Shown: positions 53,020 through 63,806 of the stretch, piece after piece
How the letters are laid out: the number at the start of each line of letters is the position of its first letter
Position numbering within the stretch: the stretch's first letter is position 1
Assembly (NCBI GenBank): GCA_023014485.1
Contig: JAJOZX010009054.1
Span: 62,001-126,000 of the forward strand
DNA: 64,000 nt
Source of the DNA: Bathynomus jamesi
Taxonomy: Eukaryota; Arthropoda; Malacostraca; Isopoda; Cirolanidae
Direction of reading: 5' to 3'
Made by a program: the position numbers and the translations under genes
The notes under the pieces: generated by a model
Databases searched by the model: none
What the model saw: only the letters and a program-made list of their open reading frames with translations
Told to the model about the DNA's origin: nothing

Positions 53020-54230
53020 GAACACGTTTCATCTTGGTTCTTGGGGTCTGTAAAATACAGAAATAAAAAGAATATTTTATTTGTATATTATGTGGCAATC
53101 AACACAGTTACACATATCACAATCTTGGCTTTGTTCTTTTATTCTCAGAAAGACAAAATGGGAACCGTACACAACCAAAGTGGCAATTTAAATATAAGTG
53201 GCAATTAAATATAACTCAACCGAAATATCAACTCGAAATGTTGAATACAAATCAAATCGAAAGAAGGAACCAAAAGAAGGAACCGAAAGAAGGAACCGAA
53301 ACCTATAAAATAAAAATACTTAACATTAGAATTAATAATACGCAATCTATAAAAATATCAATATTAACATTTCACTATTAACGAGCCACATTTTATATTT
53401 ACATTTATTTATTTATTTAAAACACAATATTTAATTATAGGAAATATGAACATTTGCTTAGGGCCTAAATTGTCCTAACTACGTTTGATGTTATATATAC
53501 ATTACAAATTATTCACTCTGGTTATTACAATCTAAATTCTTTTATACTGTTATGACAATAGATAAATAAATTATAAAATAAAGATACGTGTATGATAAAA
53601 TATTGTTATATATACAAATAAAGTACACTTCATAGACTTACCCTAGAGAAGAAGAGAGAGCAACAGATAAACTTCTTCAACGCTAATTAACTTAGGTCAG
53701 TATATCTTATTATTATAATGGCCGTGATAAACATCACTTGATACAACAGCAATATAGAGAGTTTATAGTTTCTTTTATTTTAATATTAATTTATATTACA
53801 ATTCTATAAACCTAAATCTTTCTGTAAAACAATACCAAATGATTATGTAAAATATATATTTAATATTATATGCACAAATCACACGTTCAGAATAACTTCC
53901 TATAGCACACGAAAATATTTAATCTATATGTATTTTTAATATGGCGCTCAAAGATTTGATATAAACAAAATAATAACGCAAAGCGTAAAGTGTGTGATTA
54001 CAACGAAATATATTTATTCTCTCAAAAGGGTTGTTGTTCACTACAAATTCAAACAATGAAAAAAAATAAATACTATATATGAATATATATAATTCAGTTT
54101 TCAACAGCTTATAGGCTATAAGCCGCGATTATAATAGTATAATAAATCCATGGTAAATCCGACAATGGAAAATTTCTGTGGTGCCCCCCTTCCCTTGATG
54201 CCCTAAGCACGGGCTTATTTTGCTTAATGG
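53020..54230. other. Non-coding 5' region of the hAT element
   Basis: AT-rich with no supported ORF. It includes repeated GAAGGAACCGAAA-type units at about 53262-53300. It probably contains the promoter, but I cannot point to one. Confidence 0.5.
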
Positions 54231-54364
54231 TTAATCCGGCCCTGGTGGTGGTGAATATTGAAATCTAAAATGGAAATTTTAGCAAAGGGAGAGCGGGATA
54301 GAATGTATTCCGCTTTGGAAGTGAGGTAGTCAAAGAATTTTGGATAGTCACTGGAATTAGGGGA

Positions 54365-55496
54365 TGTGGGGCAGCGCAGTTAATTTTCCGTATTTATATT
54401 ATTTTTATATTAGTTACCGACAAACCAATTTTGCGCGTTACCAAATTGTATATATTTTATCAGTGTGTAATTTTAAGAATCATATATAATCTTTATAAAT
54501 AAGTATTGTACATAAATTTATATATATATTTTTAATTAATTCAGCTGTATATACAATAACAAAATGTTATGTAAAATTACCCCAGCCAACCAAGAACTCA
54601 ATAAACTCTGAAAGCGACTGGCTTTTTCTTCAAGACGCCAATCTCCCAAATGACAGGGAGAGAAGAGGACACGAGAGGCCAGTGTTGCCAGATGGAATTT
54701 TTAAAAATCTGATAAATCTGATTAAAAAATCTGTAGAAATCTGTAGATTTATAATATTTATCTAAATAATAATTTTGACATATTTTTATTTAATTTACTG
54801 TCTTAAGGTATTATCAATGATAAAATCTTGTATAATATTTTCTTTATTTTTATAAACTTATATAAATATGGCACTTTAACATAAAAAAAAGTAAAGTAAA
54901 TGAAAGTAAACAAATTGAATTCCGTTACTTTGTGACAAAGGAAATACCTTTTGGTTATTGCTGTAATAACTATAAGAACACCGGAATACTTCTTTAATTC
55001 ATACACATAAATGAAACCAAAAAAAATCCTTTTTAGATTTAAACAGATAAATATCATTTTTTTTAACAAAAACAAAAACATTCCATGCTACCATGACGTA
55101 GAGGGAATATCAACCAATCAGCGCCGATTAAATGATTTAATCGGCATGTATATCGTAGTCAGAAGCGAGTCGACTCGACTTCTGAAACTGAATACCGAGA
55201 ACATTTGTGTCCTATTGATTGAGACTGTAGGCCTAATATTTCCTTGTTGTAAATTTTGGAAGTAAATAATAATGATTGCTTGCTGGATTAAAAATCTGTA
55301 GATTATGCATAAATTATTGAAAAAATCTGAAAATCTGAATTGCTTCATAAAATCTGTAGATCTACAGATATATCTGTAGATCTGGCAACACTGCGAGAGG
55401 CCCCTAGAAGAGATACCCAGCAAAGAGATAGCCTGCCTCTCGTATCCTTCATTCTTCCCGGCAAATACAAGTAGTAGCAAGAAGGAACCAGCTACA
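54365..55496 (+). repeat. Gypsy LTR (right arm), split by a MITE
   Basis: It starts TGTGGGGCAGCGCAG and ends ACCAGCTACA. Minus the MITE and one target copy (722 bp) it is 410 bp, the same as the left-arm LTR. Confidence 0.88.
54680..55393. mobile_element. hAT-like MITE with CAGTGTTGCCAGAT ends (714 bp)
   Basis: Perfect 14-bp inverted ends CAGTGTTGCCAGAT and ATCTGGCAACACTG, with exact 8-bp flanks CGAGAGGC at 54672-54679 and 55394-55401. The left arm has the empty site near 19046-19053. Subterminal ATCTGTAGA repeats are seen at both ends. It encodes nothing. Confidence 0.96.
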
Positions 55497-55725
55497 AGTG
55501 GTGACCCCTGGAGTGACCCGAAGCAGCATCCTTCAGTCGCCGGGCGGAACAAACCGAAGCCACGCCTCTTCGCCGCCCACCCGTAGTAGCCGGTCGGAAC
55601 CGAAGCAGCAGCAGACCCGAATTACATTCCCGCAAGATGGAATCTGTTGAATCAGGAGTGCACCATGTCACACCATCAAGCCACCCACGTTCTCTGAAGC
55701 GTCGGCCGCAGGATGGTTCTCCATC

Positions 55726-56379
55726 ATGGAGGCACAATTCCACATTTCCAGAATAACATCCGAAGAGACCAAATTTTTCCATGTTCTAGCCTCGTTACCC
55801 CCCGAAGTCGTCTCACGAATTTCAGCAGCAACTCTCTCCAACAAGTCGTACACCGATTTAAAAGAAGAAATCGTGAGTCATTACGAAAAGACGAAGCCAG
55901 AACTCTTCGAACGACTCATCTCCAACACTCCTCTCACTGGAAAGCCCTCCCAATTCCTTCAAGATATCCACCAAACGGCACTGAAGGTGGGCGTCAGCGA
56001 TGATTTGGTGAAGCATAAATTCATCCAGGCGCTCCCATCCTCAATAGCGCCCGTCGTAGCAGCACAAAAGGAGCTGACGCTAACTCAACTCGGCAAACTA
56101 GCCGATGAGTTAATACCGTTTGCTCAACAAAGCTGCTACGCGGCGCCAACGTCAACTCGAGCCAATACAAGCCCAAGAACGAATATCCCCATCTGCCTAA
56201 AACCCTTCAGCGAGAATCAGCGGCCGGTGGTGTGCCGCGCACACCTTTATTATGGCCCCCAAGCAAGGACCTGCAGGCCATGGTGCAAGTGGCCAAATAA
56301 AGATGACGCCAAGCTGCTCCCTTCGTCACGCCCAAATTCAAGATCTTCCTCACCATCAAGAGAAACGTCGGAAAACTAG
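55726..56379 (+). CDS. gag: Gypsy gag (right arm)
   Basis: The open frame is 217 codons, nearly identical to the left-arm copy (one visible change is IPIGLKP to IPICLKP). The coding sense begins upstream at about 55675 (IKPPTFSEASAAGWFSI), with a stop in this frame at 55648 and an ATG at 55637 in another frame, so the natural start is separated by an indel shared by both arms. It has no second LTR or full pol downstream, so no mobility of its own is expected. Confidence 0.72.
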   Translation: MEAQFHISRITSEETKFFHVLASLPPEVVSRISAATLSNKSYTDLKEEIVSHYEKTKPELFERLISNTPLTGKPSQFLQDIHQTALKVGVSDDLVKHKFIQALPSSIAPVVAAQKELTLTQLGKLADELIPFAQQSCYAAPTSTRANTSPRTNIPICLKPFSENQRPVVCRAHLYYGPQARTCRPWCKWPNKDDAKLLPSSRPNSRSSSPSRETSEN

Positions 56380-56390
56380 ATAAGCAGGCT

Positions 56391-57266
56391 GTGATTAACG
56401 CGACGTCCGGCCTGCCGCTGATCTCAGTCGCAGCTCGCATCGCAAGTCTGAAGGTCAATTTTATCATTGACACAGGAGCGAGCATCTCAATTTTACCACC
56501 AACTTGTGTCAATGATTGTCAACTCCACCCAACCGCAGTAAAGATTTCCACCGCAAACGGTCAGCCGCTCGAAATATTCGGAGAAGTAACACTGGACATA
56601 TCAATTCCTAAATTACGAAGAATATTCAGGTGGACATTCGTCGTCGCCCAAGTCTCCAGTCCACTTCTCGGCGCCGATTTTCTATCCCATTATGACATCC
56701 TTGTGGACTGCAAGCATGGCATTTTGAAGGATAGAGCAACAACTCTTCAAGACACTACTAAACCTGTGCAATCCAAAGACCTTCACCTCATCACTATTAA
56801 CCCTACCGACAAATTACCTCAAGAAATCAGGAACCTGCTTGACAAGTACTCCTCACTACTGAAACCAGCTCAACCGCAGAAAGTTTCCACCAACACTGTC
56901 AAGCATACCATCGACACTGGCAGCGCACCACCAGTGTTTGCAAGCCCTCGACGTCTTCCACCCGATAAATTATCCTCAGCTAAGGCTACTTTCAACAACT
57001 TACTTCAAGATGGAATTATAGAACCCTCAAAATCACCATGGGCCTCACCGTTACACCTCGTTCCGAAGAAGATACCAGACGAATGGCGGGCGTGTGGTGA
57101 TTATAGAAGCCTAAACGCTGTCACGAAACCGGACAGATATCCACTTCCTCATATAAGAAGTCTGTCAACATCTCTGCACGGAAAATCATGCTTTAGCAAA
57201 ATCGATCTAGTCAGAGCATATCACCAGATTCCAGTCCACCAGAAGATATCGAGAAAACGGCTGTAA
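56391..57266 (+). pseudogene. pol: Gypsy protease and first RT part (right arm)
   Basis: The -1 frame relative to gag. It has [15 protein letters not shown] (protease), [13 protein letters not shown], and RT blocks [14 protein letters not shown] and [15 protein letters not shown]. The frame is lost at 57240 by a missing C (CCACCAGAAG where the left arm has CCACCCAGAAG). The ATG used in the left arm is ACG here. Confidence 0.87.
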
Positions 57267-58530
57267 CAACTCCATTTGGTTTATTTCAGTATTTATACAT
57301 GCTATTTGGTTTGAGAAACGCCCCTGCAACATTTCAACGCTTCATGGATACAATTTTCAGAGGAGTTGACTGCGTATTTGTGTATCTCGACGATATTTTA
57401 GTCCATTCAAATAACGCAGTTGACCATTTGAAAGACTTAGAACGCGTATTCAAGATCCTTCAAGAACACAATTTAAGAATTTCCTTAGAAAAATGCATAT
57501 TTCAGCAATCCAAAATTGAATTTCTGGGTCATGAAGTTTCCCCAGCAGGCATTCGTCCTTCTGTAAACAAAGTCTCCGAAATTCAAGATATTCCCCAACC
57601 GCAAGATTACCAAAGCCTCAGAAGATTCTTAGGAATGACGGGATTCTATCGCCATATGATACCCCGTTACGCCGATTTAGTCTCACCTTTAAGTGAAATC
57701 GTCAGAACTCAAGTCAAAAGCAAAAGTCTACAGTGGAACGACGAAGCAATTCAAGCCTTTCAAGATGTCAAGGATGCACTACGGAACGCCGTTACGCTTT
57801 GTCATCCTCTTTCATCAAGCTCAATCCTTCATTTAGTTACGGACTGCTCACAAATAGCAGCTGGAGCAGTTCTTCATCAAATAATCGACAGCAAACCAGT
57901 TCCCATCGCCTTCTTTTCCAAGAAATTAACTACAACTCAGCAAGCGTACGCCGCATACGATAGAGAATTACTCGCAGCATACCTAGCCGTCCTGCATTTC
58001 CGTCAATTTTTAGAAGGTCGTCAAGTAATACTCTTCACGGATCACAAACCGATGGTTTCTGCCTACAAGAGTCCCTTACGAGCCAAGACAGACCGACAAC
58101 AACGTCATTTGTCTGCCATCACGGAATACGTATGCGATGTAATACATATCTGTGGATCCGAAAACGTCGTAGCGGACTGCCTTTCACGCAACGTAAACGC
58201 AGTACATATCGACGCTTTCGATTTATCAGCAATCGCGGAATCTCAACAAAAAGATCAAGAAACGCAAGAATTTCTCCCACGTCTCAAGCCGTTCCCGTTT
58301 CCAGAAAATACAACTTTATATTGCGATACATCCACGCCATATCCCCGTCCTTTTGTTCCCAAGCAGCATCGATCTTCCATCTTCAAACAATTTCATAATA
58401 TTTCTCATCCAGGCATCAAGCAATCACTTCGTATCATTAAATCAAGATACTTTTGGCCCTCAATGAATAAGGATATTCGAACTTGGTCCCGAAATTGTGA
58501 ATCATGTCAATCCTCAAAAATTGTGCTACA
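57267..58530 (+). pseudogene. pol: Gypsy RT end, RNase H and integrase zinc finger (right arm)
   Basis: The frame 57299-58530 is open and better preserved than in the left arm: [28 protein letters not shown] (catalytic YLDD), LVTDCSQIAAGAVLHQIID, FTDHKPMVSAYKSPLRAK, and CESCQSSKIVLQ. At 58531 the sequence becomes Jockey DNA; the residues after VLQ in the open frame are not Gypsy. Confidence 0.87.
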
Positions 58531-58980
58531 GGGAAAAGTAAACAACGCAGATGCATTTAGTTTGAGATTGGCATGTAAGCCGTAGCCAAAGGGTATAGAA
58601 TTCGGAAGATTCGAGTTCGGGAATACGAGAACAAGTTAGGTCATTGCGTGCATATACGCAACATCCACCTTTGGAATGAAATTGAGTATAGAGAAAGTAA
58701 GAGGGTACAGAAAAGGGGTTGCTGTCAGTCGTCCCAGACACCCTAATTTCAGTGAGGAAAAGAAGATGAGGTTTAGAGGAGGAGAGGTGGTGTTCAACAG
58801 ATTGAAAATTTGAGAAAAGGCCACAAATTTGCAGCAGTTTAAGAAAAGTGAATCAGACAGAGGCATCGGCAGCGGGGAAGCCAGAAGTGGGAACATTTAT
58901 GGTCCCCTTCCCAGGGGACTCCAAGGCTCTTAAAGTTGATGGCATTTTTAAAAAAAAAATTTTGAAGATTATTTAGTGTG
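58531..58980 (-). mobile_element. Jockey-like element, 5' part (right arm)
   Basis: The mirror of 14756-15204 with the same broken endonuclease frames (VSGTTDSNPFSVPSYFLYTQ, CSRIPELESSEFYTLWLRLT). Confidence 0.75.
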
Positions 58981-59570
58981 CATAGTTGGGCACCGTTACA
59001 TTAATTAGTCGGCGTTACCTTTACTCGTTACTTTTGAAAATCCTTGAAGCGTTACCGTTACATCGTTACTTTTGAAAATCCTTAAAGCGTTACCGTTACC
59101 GTTACCGTAACGACGTTACAAGTAACTAGTTACATTTTATATTTGTTTATGTCTTCACACGTATTTTGAAACTACTGATAAACTTACAAATGGCAGCCAT
59201 ACCACATCAATTCTAATAGCTACTATTATTGACTATATAAATGTTGTTCTCTTAAGAACGATATATTGCACAATAATTTGCACCCCAATGATTTTTAGAA
59301 AGAGACCTAGAAAATATAAATTTAGTTGTTGCCACTAACACGGAATAGTGAACTGCATTCAATAGTCCTCATGAATGGAATGGCAATGTTTTCAAATTCA
59401 AGTATCGAGTAACGAGTAACGAAAAAATCCATTACATTGATAAAAAATTTGCAAAGCGTTACCGTTACATCATTACTTTTGAAAATCTTTCAGGCGTTAC
59501 CGTTACTCGTTACTTTTGTAACGATCGTTACGTAACGTCGTTACATGTAACGCGTTACTGCCCATCTCTG
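58981..59570. mobile_element. hAT-like MITE rich in GTAACG/CGTTAC (right arm, 590 bp)
   Basis: The mirror of 14157-14755. It starts CATAGTTGGGCACCG and ends TTACTGCCCATCTCTG; flanks TTAGTGTG (58973-58980) and GTAGTGTG (59571-59578) are the 8-bp duplication with one mismatch. Confidence 0.85.
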
Positions 59571-59578
59571 GTAGTGTG

Positions 59579-59875
59579 TAGTGTGTAAGTGTAAGTGTAG
59601 TGTATAAGTTTTGAGAGCATGCTGGACTGTTCACATTGAAGATGAGACATACACCGAGAGATATATTCTGTATATACAGATCAAATATTAAGTTTCACGG
59701 AGACCAGAATAAACTAGGCTAGGTGGTCGTTTTAAAATGTGTAGTTATCTCCCACCTGACCATTTAGGATCGTAACAAGTTTCAAAGAACTGGCCTCTAT
59801 AAAACTTAATATTTAACATATATTCATCCTGTTCATCCTTCTACACAATAAACAAAGTGGTTGGTAGATAAATGG
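59579..59875. other. Unassigned repeat-like sequence (right arm)
   Basis: The mirror of 13849-14148. No coding frame or terminal structure is seen. Confidence 0.4.
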
Positions 59876-60025
59876 GTACCCTAGGTGGCCTAGTGGTTAA
59901 GACGCTGAGCTACTGATGGGGCGTGGTTCGGATTCCACGTTAAACTGTAGGTCTAAGGTGGAGTGAAAAGCTTGACCTTCGTCAGAATAAACAATTCGGG
60001 CGGAAGCTAACCAAAGGTTAAAGGT
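59876..60025 (+). repeat. tRNA-derived SINE (right-arm copy)
   Basis: A-box-like TGGCCTAGTGGTTAAGACG at 59887-59905 and B-box-like GGTTCGGATTCC at 59925-59936 form an internal pol III promoter on the plus strand. The body runs to GGTTAAAGGTTATATATAT near 60036, a short TA tail. Confidence 0.77.
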
Positions 60026-60042
60026 TATATATATATATTAGT

Positions 60043-60184
60043 GGTGGACCGGATATCCGCATCCGCATCATTTTTAACATCCGCATCCGCACTTCTGACT
60101 GCGGATATTACCCCTAATAAATTATGCAATTTACAATTAAATTAGCTTATAAAGTAGCTTATAAGGCCCACTCATGCACAATTT
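60043..60184. repeat. hAT-style terminal fragment with GCGGATGC units (right arm)
   Basis: The mirror of 13515-13680: GTGGTGGACCGGATATCCGC followed by CATCCGCATC repeats. Confidence 0.55.
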
Positions 60185-63100
60185 AGGGTGGATCACTTTT
60201 CACTTTTTTTAAAAAATTATAGCTGGTCAAAGTTTTCCCATGATTTGGTTCAGTGGAAGTACACTGACACCATTTTTACCAAAATCGATCAATATTTAGG
60301 GGTCGCGCATCGACCTTGAAAATTTCAATTTTGGAAATTTGGCCAAATTAAATTTTTTTTACTGAATAAAGATAAATCATCAAATGACCATATTTTCTGA
60401 ATCCTCTCAGTGAAAGAAATCCTCTCAGATACTTACCAAGTTGATAGGACAAGTGGTTTAGAAATTATACTCACCTTGAGATAGCATTAAAATTTAAAAT
60501 ACCTATTTGTCCCCGTACCTCCATATGCTGTCTGCCATTGTCTGCTTTTTACGATAACATAAAACGAATAAGGAAAGATCAAATGTATTTGTATTAAAAC
60601 GGTTTACCGATATCACTAAAGGCACTTACTCCGGTGCCCTAACTAGGTTCAAAAACTGTATGAATCGTGGTTAGAACACACGTCATCTTAAGGCGTGCGC
60701 CATGTACTCTCTCTGCTAACTCCCTTTCCCTCTGCGCTACGTCATCTTGGCAAGTGACGACTTCTTGAAGTCACCGAGTTCTTTCCGGCTCTTTTCCACG
60801 AGCTGAAGAAGACCCTGCAGCTGTGACTCGTCTTTTGTGACAGTGTTCGCGTAATCTTCTATCAGTTTTATCCCTCTCTCTGCCACGTCGTTGGTAACTT
60901 CAGATGCGAGATGACATTCTTCAGATCACAGTAGTTCTTATCTTGATCCCACTTATTCACCGGCAGAGTGAGCCACGTAGACGCGCACACCTGCAGGCCT
61001 GTGAACACGAACCACGATGACTCATCGATCAGGTCCGGAAGGATCGTCATGTCATCAACCGAGACGTTGTCATACGTGAAGTCCTCGGGCACAGCGAGGC
61101 GGCACAGCTTCTTTGCCATCTCGTGCTTCACAGTGTCTTCCACTTTGTCACTGCAGAGTGCGAAAACGACGGTCTGAGGCCTCAGATACCACAAGTGCCG
61201 CCTGATCACTGCCAGTGAAGCCTCTGCAATCTCGCGATCCACAGCCCTGTACTGCAGAAGACGCTGGTACAACACAAGGTCATTCAGCGGGGCATCAGCT
61301 GCGACAGGAGCCGCCAGCCAGGCAGGTGCGTAGAGGAGTGCAGTAAATAGTACCACTCTCTGAAGTTTCTGTACAGCTCGTCGTCGAACTCCAGCTGACC
61401 GCTGAACATCAGGAGCTTCGTGTAGTAGATGATCTGAAACGAATACGCACTGTGATGTATAAATACCGATACCACTCCATATAAGTTTGTTTAATGGTAA
61501 ATTATTATCTTATTTTTCTGGTAGGGACTTCAAATGGCTGTTTGCAGAAGACGATACAATATTTAACTTCTAATTCAAAATACCAACCTTGGCCATCCAC
61601 CTCGCATGATGGTAGGCTCCTGGGCGCATGAAGTGTGTGCCACGACGTGGCTGGGCCCCGAGCACCAGGAGTGTAATCTCCGCCACTTCTCGGTAGTCTT
61701 CTCTGACAAGACCAGAAGCGGTGCCGAGGAACTTGACTGCCTCATCTCGGAGCTCCATCAGCCACGTCACCTCCGCCAAATGCTCGATCTCCAGCTCGCG
61801 ATAAGTCGAGAGGTCGAGCTTGTCCCACCTGAAAGGGGAGTTATGAAAATATTGCATGAAAACGACTGAAGTTTCCCTTTCGATGCTATTAACATCATTA
61901 GTAGAAGGACGCTGATATCAATTGCTCTGAAGGCAAAAAATCATTGGAGAGAAAACAAATGCGCCTTAGACTTGAAATTCACCTTCTCCTCAGATACTGG
62001 AACAAAGGTTCAGTTGGTGCTGTGGTTCTTCCAACGCGGTGATGACCACTGCCCCCACGACGAGCTCCATAACGTGATGGCGACAGCCCAGCTGGAAGAG
62101 CGGTTACCAAGCATGTTCTCCAGCCGGACCACCGCACCCTGCACCCTCCCCGTATTGGAGGAAGTTGTGTCGAAGCACAGTCCAATCACGTTGTTCTCGC
62201 ATCCCCAGTCTTTGAGAGCACGAAAGGTCGCTGGGCCTGGACAGACCGGTGCCGTCAGCAACAGTCGGAACGGCCAGCAACTTTCTTCTGTGCATTGGGG
62301 AGCTCGGAGATGAGAATCGCCTGGCGGTGCTCCAATGATCCAAGAGAGTCCTGAAACGTATGTCATACATGCCAATCCATTATCGTCCACTGGAATATGT
62401 CAATCCACTGTCGTCACTGGAACATGTTAATTCACTGTCGTCCAAGGTGAGGGCGAAACTGACCTTGATTACTTTACCGTCCCAGTGGACGACAGCATGC
62501 CTCGGAGATACGAAGGATTCTGCACAGCTGTCGACACTTCACAACGATGTGCCACTCTTCCACGGCGAGACGTTGTCCTTCGAGATACGAATTTGTCCAG
62601 GTCTGCGGGCGGATCTGCCGAACGTAGGACTGCCGCCACGACACTGCCACCTATGTGCGAAATTGAAAGGAAATTGACAAGGATGCGTATGGTTTTTATG
62701 TGACAAAATACTGATATATACACTGATATATACATTACTGATATACACACACTGATTATTGGACATCCGGAAGCGATCAGCCACTTCAATAACAGCCGGT
62801 GCATTGAGGATGCGGTGAGGAAGGCTGATTGATACAGTTGATTCTCTCGGCTGTCGGTATGGTGGTTCTAGCTGTGATTCGGAGTTGCTCGATGATCTGC
62901 TTTCTATAGATTCATCGTCGCTCTCAGCTTCGGTTCCTAATTCGTTTTTGAGGTGCCTGGCTCATCACGAGATTGTTGTCTTGAGAGTTGCCGTTTCTCT
63001 TGACAACGAACACTTTATCATTCCCACTCATTGTTGTGCCTGGCGCAGGTCCCGTTGATCCTCATAAAATTTAATATCTTCTTGTTTGTTGTTGTCTGAG

Positions 63101-63806
63101 AGCAGTCGACTTTTCCGTATCTCTTCAATAGCATCGGGAGCTCCGATGTCCCAGAGCTTGTTCAGATTTTCTGAAAACTTCTCCCTGCCTTTTCCCGCGT
63201 CACTATCTCTCATCTTGCTCTTCTGCAGCGAGCGCCACTCTTCCCACAGTAACTCCAGTTTCTTTCGCAGTACGCCTCGTGATCGTCTTTATACGTGCCA
63301 TGTTCCAAAATGCCAGAACATTGGCCACCGTGTTTTACGGCGGCCTTCCTGTCAGTAGTTTTCTGCTTGGCATAGAAGAAGTACTGGAGAACTTGATGGG
63401 TGGTTGGCAATTTGGCACCACCGATCGAGGAAGATGGCTGACCAATTAAGAAGAGTCCGTGGCTGACCTTAGAGAAGGTGGTGCTGTTGTTGCTGCTTTC
63501 TCTTTCCAGAATAAGTAACTTTCAGAGTCTTCCCACTCCTGGTTGTTAACAGTTTACCATTGTACTAAAGTCTAGACTTATCAACAAGAATCAATTGACA
63601 CAGTTGATCTGTAAAAAGCAACTGTGATTAGTAAAAATATTGGTCATAGACATAGCGTGTGTGTGTAATTGGGATTTAGGATGCGCCAGCTACTGATGCT
63701 ATGATTACGTCCATAACGGGGACAAATACAGTATTTTAAATTTTAATGTTATTTCTAGGTGAGTGTAACTTCTAAACCACTGTCCGATCAACTTGTAAGT
63801 ATCTTC
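60185..63806 (-). mobile_element. AGGGTG-type DNA transposon C, decayed, right boundary uncertain
   Basis: The left end AGGGTGGATCACTTTTC has the same AGGGTG start as transposons A and B. A long inverted pair is formed by 60425-60530 and about 63712-63806 (GGGGACAAATAC, TTTTAAATTTTAATG, TCAACTT.GTAAGTATC). The outer right end AGGGTG is not seen, so the element may extend past 63806 or be truncated. It carries a broken, intron-containing transposase on the minus strand. Confidence 0.72.
60739..63440 (-). pseudogene. AGGGTG-type transposase C, spliced and decayed
   Basis: Pieces in order on the minus strand: LPTTHQVLQYFFYAKQKT (about 63410), EKFSENLNKLWDIGAPDAIE (about 63170), NNVIGLCFDTTSSNTGRVQG (about 62190), an exon with DYREVAEITLLVLG and HFMRPGAYHHARWMAKV (61857-61575), and a C-terminal exon (61440-60739) with APAWLAAPVAADAPLNDLVL, LRPQTVVFAL and a frameshifted VTNDVAERG region. 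The corresponding parts of A and B are recognisable throughout. The HWDGK-type region near 62490 is degraded (TVPVDD-like on the opposite reading). Several frameshifts and stops make it non-functional. Confidence 0.75.

Larger units (their letters stand above)
50172..54244 (-). mobile_element. hAT element (4073 bp) with long transposase ORF
   Basis: Ends are CAGGGCCGGATTAA and TTAATCCGGCCCTG, with an exact 8-bp target duplication GTGGTGGT at 50164-50171 and 54245-54252. The left arm keeps the empty site, a single ACCACCAC at 19473-19480, so this insertion postdates the duplication. About 1.2 kb of AT-rich non-coding sequence (53020-54230) precedes the gene. Confidence 0.96.
48359..54364 (-). 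mobile_element. Jockey-like non-LTR element, main part (right arm), split by a hAT
   Basis: The mirror of 19361-21286, in two pieces (48359-50171 and 54245-54364) around the hAT at 50172-54244. It contains the same RT and endonuclease remnants, including YADD-coding bases at about 48540-48551 and the small MITE at about 48778-48876. Confidence 0.83.
54365..58530 (+). mobile_element. Ty3/Gypsy retrotransposon with one LTR (right-arm copy)
   Basis: The mirror of 15205-19360, without FB1 but with a hAT MITE inside the LTR. Order on the plus strand: LTR, primer-binding site (55497-55516, GTGGTGACCCCTGG), gag, protease, RT, RNase H, H2C2 finger, abrupt end GTGCTACA at 58530, followed by GGGA of the target. 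Confidence 0.88.
42180..61014 (-). repeat. Right arm of the giant inverted duplication
   Basis: This is the reverse complement of 12680-40197 apart from private insertions: a hAT MITE at 54680-55393 and a hAT element at 50172-54244. Beyond 61014 the right side continues into the rest of the AGGGTG-type element C, while the left side beyond 12680 is an unrelated hAT relic, so 12680/61014 is a true breakpoint. Each arm has its own point lesions, for example one-base losses near 57240 (right) and 16094 (left). Confidence 0.93.

Noticed and set aside
59887..59960. A functional tRNA gene
   Set aside because: A and B boxes are present but matching acceptor and anticodon stems are not convincing, and the sequence continues into a SINE body with a TA tail.
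42180..61014. Palindrome as a missed-adapter or chimeric-read artefact
   Set aside because: The arms carry different transposon insertions with perfect target duplications and many private substitutions. An assembly join of two haplotypes remains possible and is kept as a check.
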